A DNA stretch of 7,651 nucleotides from Thermoanaerobaculaceae bacterium (GTDB lineage Bacteria; Acidobacteriota; Thermoanaerobaculia; Thermoanaerobaculales; Thermoanaerobaculaceae), in the NCBI GenBank assembly GCA_022865555.1, contig JALHTD010000056.1:1-7651 (forward strand), read 5' to 3'. Positions 5,269 to 7,651 of the stretch are shown here, one piece after another (position 1 is the first letter of the stretch; every line of letters starts with the position of its first letter). Both the position numbers and the translations under genes were made by a program. The notes below the pieces were generated by a model. That model was given only the letters and a program-made list of their open reading frames with translations, made no database searches and was not told where the DNA came from.

Positions 5269-6966
5269 ATGATCCTGTTGAATCCGAAGAATCTCACGCG
5301 GAGATACCCTGATGAGAGGTCCGCGCAGATCATGCGCAAGACCGTTGCCTTCTTCGAGGGCAAGGGCCTAAAGAAAATCAAGGAGGACGATCAGAACAGG
5401 GTCTGGTACCAGGACTTCCTGGGCTTCCTGCAGGCCGAGAAGGTCTTCGGGACGCTGCTAGCCCCGCCCGGGTATGGCGGCGAGGCGGCCCGCTGGGACA
5501 CCTGGCGGAACTGCGAGTTCAACGAAATCCTCGGCTTCTACGGCCTGTGCTACTGGTACACGTGGCAGGTGAGCATCCTGGGCCTTGGCCCCATCTGGAT
5601 GAGTGGGAACGAGGCCCTCAAGAAGAAGGCGGGGCGGATGCTCCAGCAGGGCGGCGTCTTCGCCTTTGGCCTTTCCGAGAAGGAGCACGGGGCGGACATC
5701 TACTCGTCCGACATGATGCTCAAGCCGCAGGGTGACGGCACATACCTGGCGGACGGGGACAAGTACTACATCGGGAACGGCAACGAGGCGGCCATGGTCT
5801 CCAGCTTCGGAAAGATCGCCGGAACGGGTGAGTATGTCTTCTTCGCCGTGAACCCCAAGCACCCGAAGTTCGAGCTCGTGAAGAACATCACGCCGAGTCA
5901 GTCTTATGTGGCCGAGTTCATCTTGCACGACTACCCCATCACGGAGGCGGACATCCTCTCACGGGGCCAGGAGGCCTGGGACGCGTCCCTCAACACGGTG
6001 AACGTCGGGAAGTACAACCTGGGCTGGGCCTCCATTGGCATCTGCACGCACGCCTTCTACGAGGCCATCCGGCACGCCTCGGGGCGGCGGCTCTACAACA
6101 TGTCGGTGACCGACTTCCCTCACGTGAAGCAGATGTTCACCGACGCGTACGCCCGCCTCTGCGCCATGAAGCTCTTCGCGCTGCGCGCCTCCGACTACCA
6201 GCGTTGCGCCTCCCTCGTGGACCGGCGCTACCTACTCTTCAACCCCATGGTGAAGATGAAGGTGACCACGCAGGGCGAGGAAGTCATCAACCTCCTCTGG
6301 GACGTCATTGCGGCCAAGGGGTTCGAGAAGGACACGTACTTCGAGATGGCGGCCCGGGACATCCGGGCGCTGCCCAAGCTCGAGGGGACGGTCCACGTCA
6401 ACATCGCGCTTATCGTGAAGTTCCTCGCGAACTATTTCTTCAACCACGCGGACTATCCGGCGGTCCCGGAGTGCACGGGCGCCGCCCACGACGAGTTCCT
6501 CTTCGCCCAGGGGCCCACGCGCGGGCTGGCCAAGATCCGCTTCGACGACTACAAGATCTCCTATGACCTCTTCGACACGCCCAACCTGGCCGTGTTCAAG
6601 GAACAGATTTCGGTCTTCAAGGGCATGCTGGCGAAGGCAACGCCTTCCGAAGCGCAGGCCAAGGACACGGACTTCCAGCTCGCCGTGGGCGAACTGTTCG
6701 CCCTGGTGGTTTACGGCCAGCTCGTCCTGGAGATGGCCAGTCTGCACGGGGTGGGCGAAGACCTGGTGGACCAGGTCTTCGACTTCATGGTGCGGGACTT
6801 CTCGAAGTCCGCGCTTCAGCTCCACTCGAAACCGAGCGCGACGCACGCCCAGATGGAGTACTGCCTGAAGATGCTGCGCAAACCGGTGCACGAGGAGGCG
6901 CGCTACGAGCGGGTTTGGAAGGAGCAGGTCTTTGCTCTCAAGGACGCGTACGAGATGAACCCGTGA
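5269..6966 (+). CDS. Acyl-CoA dehydrogenase family protein, 565 aa, complete
   Basis: This is an FAD flavoprotein of the acyl-CoA dehydrogenase fold, expected to oxidise an acyl-CoA thioester to the 2-enoyl-CoA and pass electrons to electron-transfer flavoprotein. It has an N-terminal helical domain (about 15-125), a middle beta-domain starting at FAFGLSEKEHGAD (131-143), where the usual motif is TEPxAGSD, and GDKYYIGNGNEA (163-174). A C-terminal helical domain follows, with NVGKYNLGWASIGI (245-258) and ARDIRALPKLEGTVHVN (362-378). Glu372 of LEGT aligns with the catalytic Glu of medium-chain enzymes (YEGT). It is longer than the common 380-400 residues because of about 170 extra C-terminal residues; long ACADs of this type are known, and the ending KDAYEMNP looks like the native family terminus, so the gene appears complete. 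GGAGGGGG precedes the ATG. The divergent ligase suggests a role in fatty-acid breakdown. A RAYT-derived element begins 43 bp after the stop. The exact substrate is unknown. Confidence 0.92.
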   Translation: MILLNPKNLTRRYPDERSAQIMRKTVAFFEGKGLKKIKEDDQNRVWYQDFLGFLQAEKVFGTLLAPPGYGGEAARWDTWRNCEFNEILGFYGLCYWYTWQVSILGLGPIWMSGNEALKKKAGRMLQQGGVFAFGLSEKEHGADIYSSDMMLKPQGDGTYLADGDKYYIGNGNEAAMVSSFGKIAGTGEYVFFAVNPKHPKFELVKNITPSQSYVAEFILHDYPITEADILSRGQEAWDASLNTVNVGKYNLGWASIGICTHAFYEAIRHASGRRLYNMSVTDFPHVKQMFTDAYARLCAMKLFALRASDYQRCASLVDRRYLLFNPMVKMKVTTQGEEVINLLWDVIAAKGFEKDTYFEMAARDIRALPKLEGTVHVNIALIVKFLANYFFNHADYPAVPECTGAAHDEFLFAQGPTRGLAKIRFDDYKISYDLFDTPNLAVFKEQISVFKGMLAKATPSEAQAKDTDFQLAVGELFALVVYGQLVLEMASLHGVGEDLVDQVFDFMVRDFSKSALQLHSKPSATHAQMEYCLKMLRKPVHEEARYERVWKEQVFALKDAYEMNP

Positions 6967-7009
6967 GCCCCACGGCCGGGTGGCGCTCCCGATCCTCCTC
7001 GGCGGAATG

Positions 7010-7450
7010 GAATGGGTACCAGGTATCACCATCTCACCTTCTTGATCTTGGGCCACCCGTGTCCAGCTTCGCGAGGCGCTCCTCGAGGGCGAGCCGCTGC
7101 TCGCGAAAGGAGGCATCCTCCCGCTCGCGTTGGCTGGCCCGCGCCAGCGCGCGGCTCGCACTTCCGGGGTTCATCCGCATGCCCTCCGCCAGGTCCTTCA
7201 CCCTCAAACCATACACCTCGACGCCAACCAGGGTGAGAAGTTGCCGCAACCGCGCCGTGGTTTCATCCTTGCGCCGACCCGAGCACCCGCTCAGCTGAGC
7301 TCCGGCCCATGGATCTCTCGCAACCAGCCGTGGTGCACCGCCCCGAAACGAATACCCTCGGCCGACGAGGCATCACCCACCTCCCCCGCTCACGCAGAGC
7401 TGGGTCATTCTACGACAACAAGGTGAGATGGTGATACCTGGTACCTATTC
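7010..7450 (-). mobile_element. Internally deleted RAYT element with 35-bp terminal inverted repeats
   Basis: The ends at 7010-7044 and 7416-7450 are inverted copies of a 35-bp repeat with two mismatches, starting GAAT then G or A then GGTACCAGGTATCACC. Between them, on the minus strand, lie the first dozen RAYT codons (from 7373) and the C-terminal RAYT domain (down to 7034). The central catalytic part, about two thirds of a normal RAYT, is missing. The result is a 441-bp, MITE-like derivative that could move only if a full RAYT acts in trans. The right 96 bp match copy 1 at 2281-2376. No target duplication beyond the repeats is evident, as expected for this transposase class. Confidence 0.8.
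7034..7306 (-). pseudogene. RAYT C-terminal helix-turn-helix domain fragment
   Basis: The frame reads LSGCSGRRKDETTARLRQLL, then TLVGVEVYGLRVKDLAEGMR and MNPGSASRALARASQRERED, and ends LDTGGPRSRR at a TGA inside the left terminal repeat. This matches the DnaA-like or helix-turn-helix tail found in many RAYTs. It is open for about 87 codons but in a different frame from the MPRRPRVFVSG start at 7373, which ends at a TGA near 7265. A one-base deletion shortly after SG, relative to copy 1, explains the early frame loss. Any translation would need an internal start such as TTG at 7249. Such a product would be a DNA-binding domain without a nuclease. Confidence 0.7.
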
Positions 7451-7651
7451 ACATCGTACTGGTCCCTGATCTGGATCCTGAGGCGGATGACCTTCTCCAC
7501 CCGGTGGCCATGGATGCCTTCGACGCCCACGAGGCCATTGGGGGTGCTGCCACCTGTAGGGGGTGTCAGATCGGTCAGGGTCACGGTGTAGGGCGGGTTG
7601 ACCTGGGCGGCGGTCGTGCCTGCAGCACGGAACGCCGCCGCGGCGCACAAA
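7405..7651 (-). pseudogene. Truncated gene of unknown function, 5' end beyond window, 3' end cut by RAYT element
   Basis: The frame enters from the right edge and reads CAAAAFRAAGTTAAQ, then VNPPYTVTLTDLTPPTGGST, and later VEKVIRLRIQIRDQYDV. The Ala-rich opening followed by a beta-rich segment resembles the end of a signal peptide and the start of an exported protein; a lipoprotein cysteine is also possible, but the preceding residues are outside the window. Host coding ends at about 7451. The last residues (NRYQVSPSHLVVVE) are encoded by the element's terminal repeat, and the stop at 7405 lies inside the element. No continuation is found on the other side of the element, where the dehydrogenase 3' end lies. 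I do not recognise the family. Confidence 0.55.

Noticed and set aside
6232..7161. 309-codon minus-strand frame at the end of the dehydrogenase
   Set aside because: Antisense shadow over the dehydrogenase that runs into the RAYT terminal repeat; no protein-like features.

Overview
The window is GC-rich bacterial DNA. The gene types (a urea/amide-type substrate-binding protein, a FadD15/FAA1-like acyl-CoA ligase, a 565-residue acyl-CoA dehydrogenase, and REP-associated transposase remnants) fit an uncultured soil or sediment bacterium, such as Methylomirabilota/Rokubacteria, Desulfobacterota or Myxococcota. That placement is recalled from family resemblance and is not firm. No rRNA gene, intact tRNA or CRISPR array was seen.

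Layout. (1) 1-1463, minus strand: an SnoaL/NTF2-like small protein (1065-1463), then the first 294 residues of a type I periplasmic-binding-fold protein that runs off the left edge (1-882). (2) 1464-2653: about 1.2 kb with no convincing intact gene. It holds a doubtful ORF, a large imperfect hairpin, a tandem 12-mer, the 3' end of a tRNA followed by a terminator-like hairpin, a 5' fragment of a RAYT transposase with its outer terminal repeat, and two tiny ORFs with good ribosome binding sites. (3) 2654-4513, minus: a complete long-chain acyl-CoA ligase. (4) 4514-5268: the divergent interval between ligase and dehydrogenase, containing a decayed IS630-family transposase 3' end. (5) 5269-6966, plus: a complete acyl-CoA dehydrogenase. 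(6) 7010-7450: an internally deleted RAYT element with 35-bp terminal inverted repeats, abutting a truncated gene of unknown function that enters from the right edge (7405-7651, minus).

How it fits together. The ligase would activate a free fatty acid to acyl-CoA, and the dehydrogenase could carry out the first alpha,beta-oxidation of such a thioester. Their divergent pairing is compatible with fatty-acid catabolism, but the substrate cannot be read from the sequence. The substrate-binding protein suggests uptake or sensing of a small polar amide-like solute. The rest is a record of mobile-element traffic: three copies of one terminal repeat, two RAYT remnants in direct orientation 5,073 bp apart, an IS630 remnant and a tRNA 3' end. 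I see no clear new multi-gene system; the most unusual material is the RAYT-derived element and the junctions around it.
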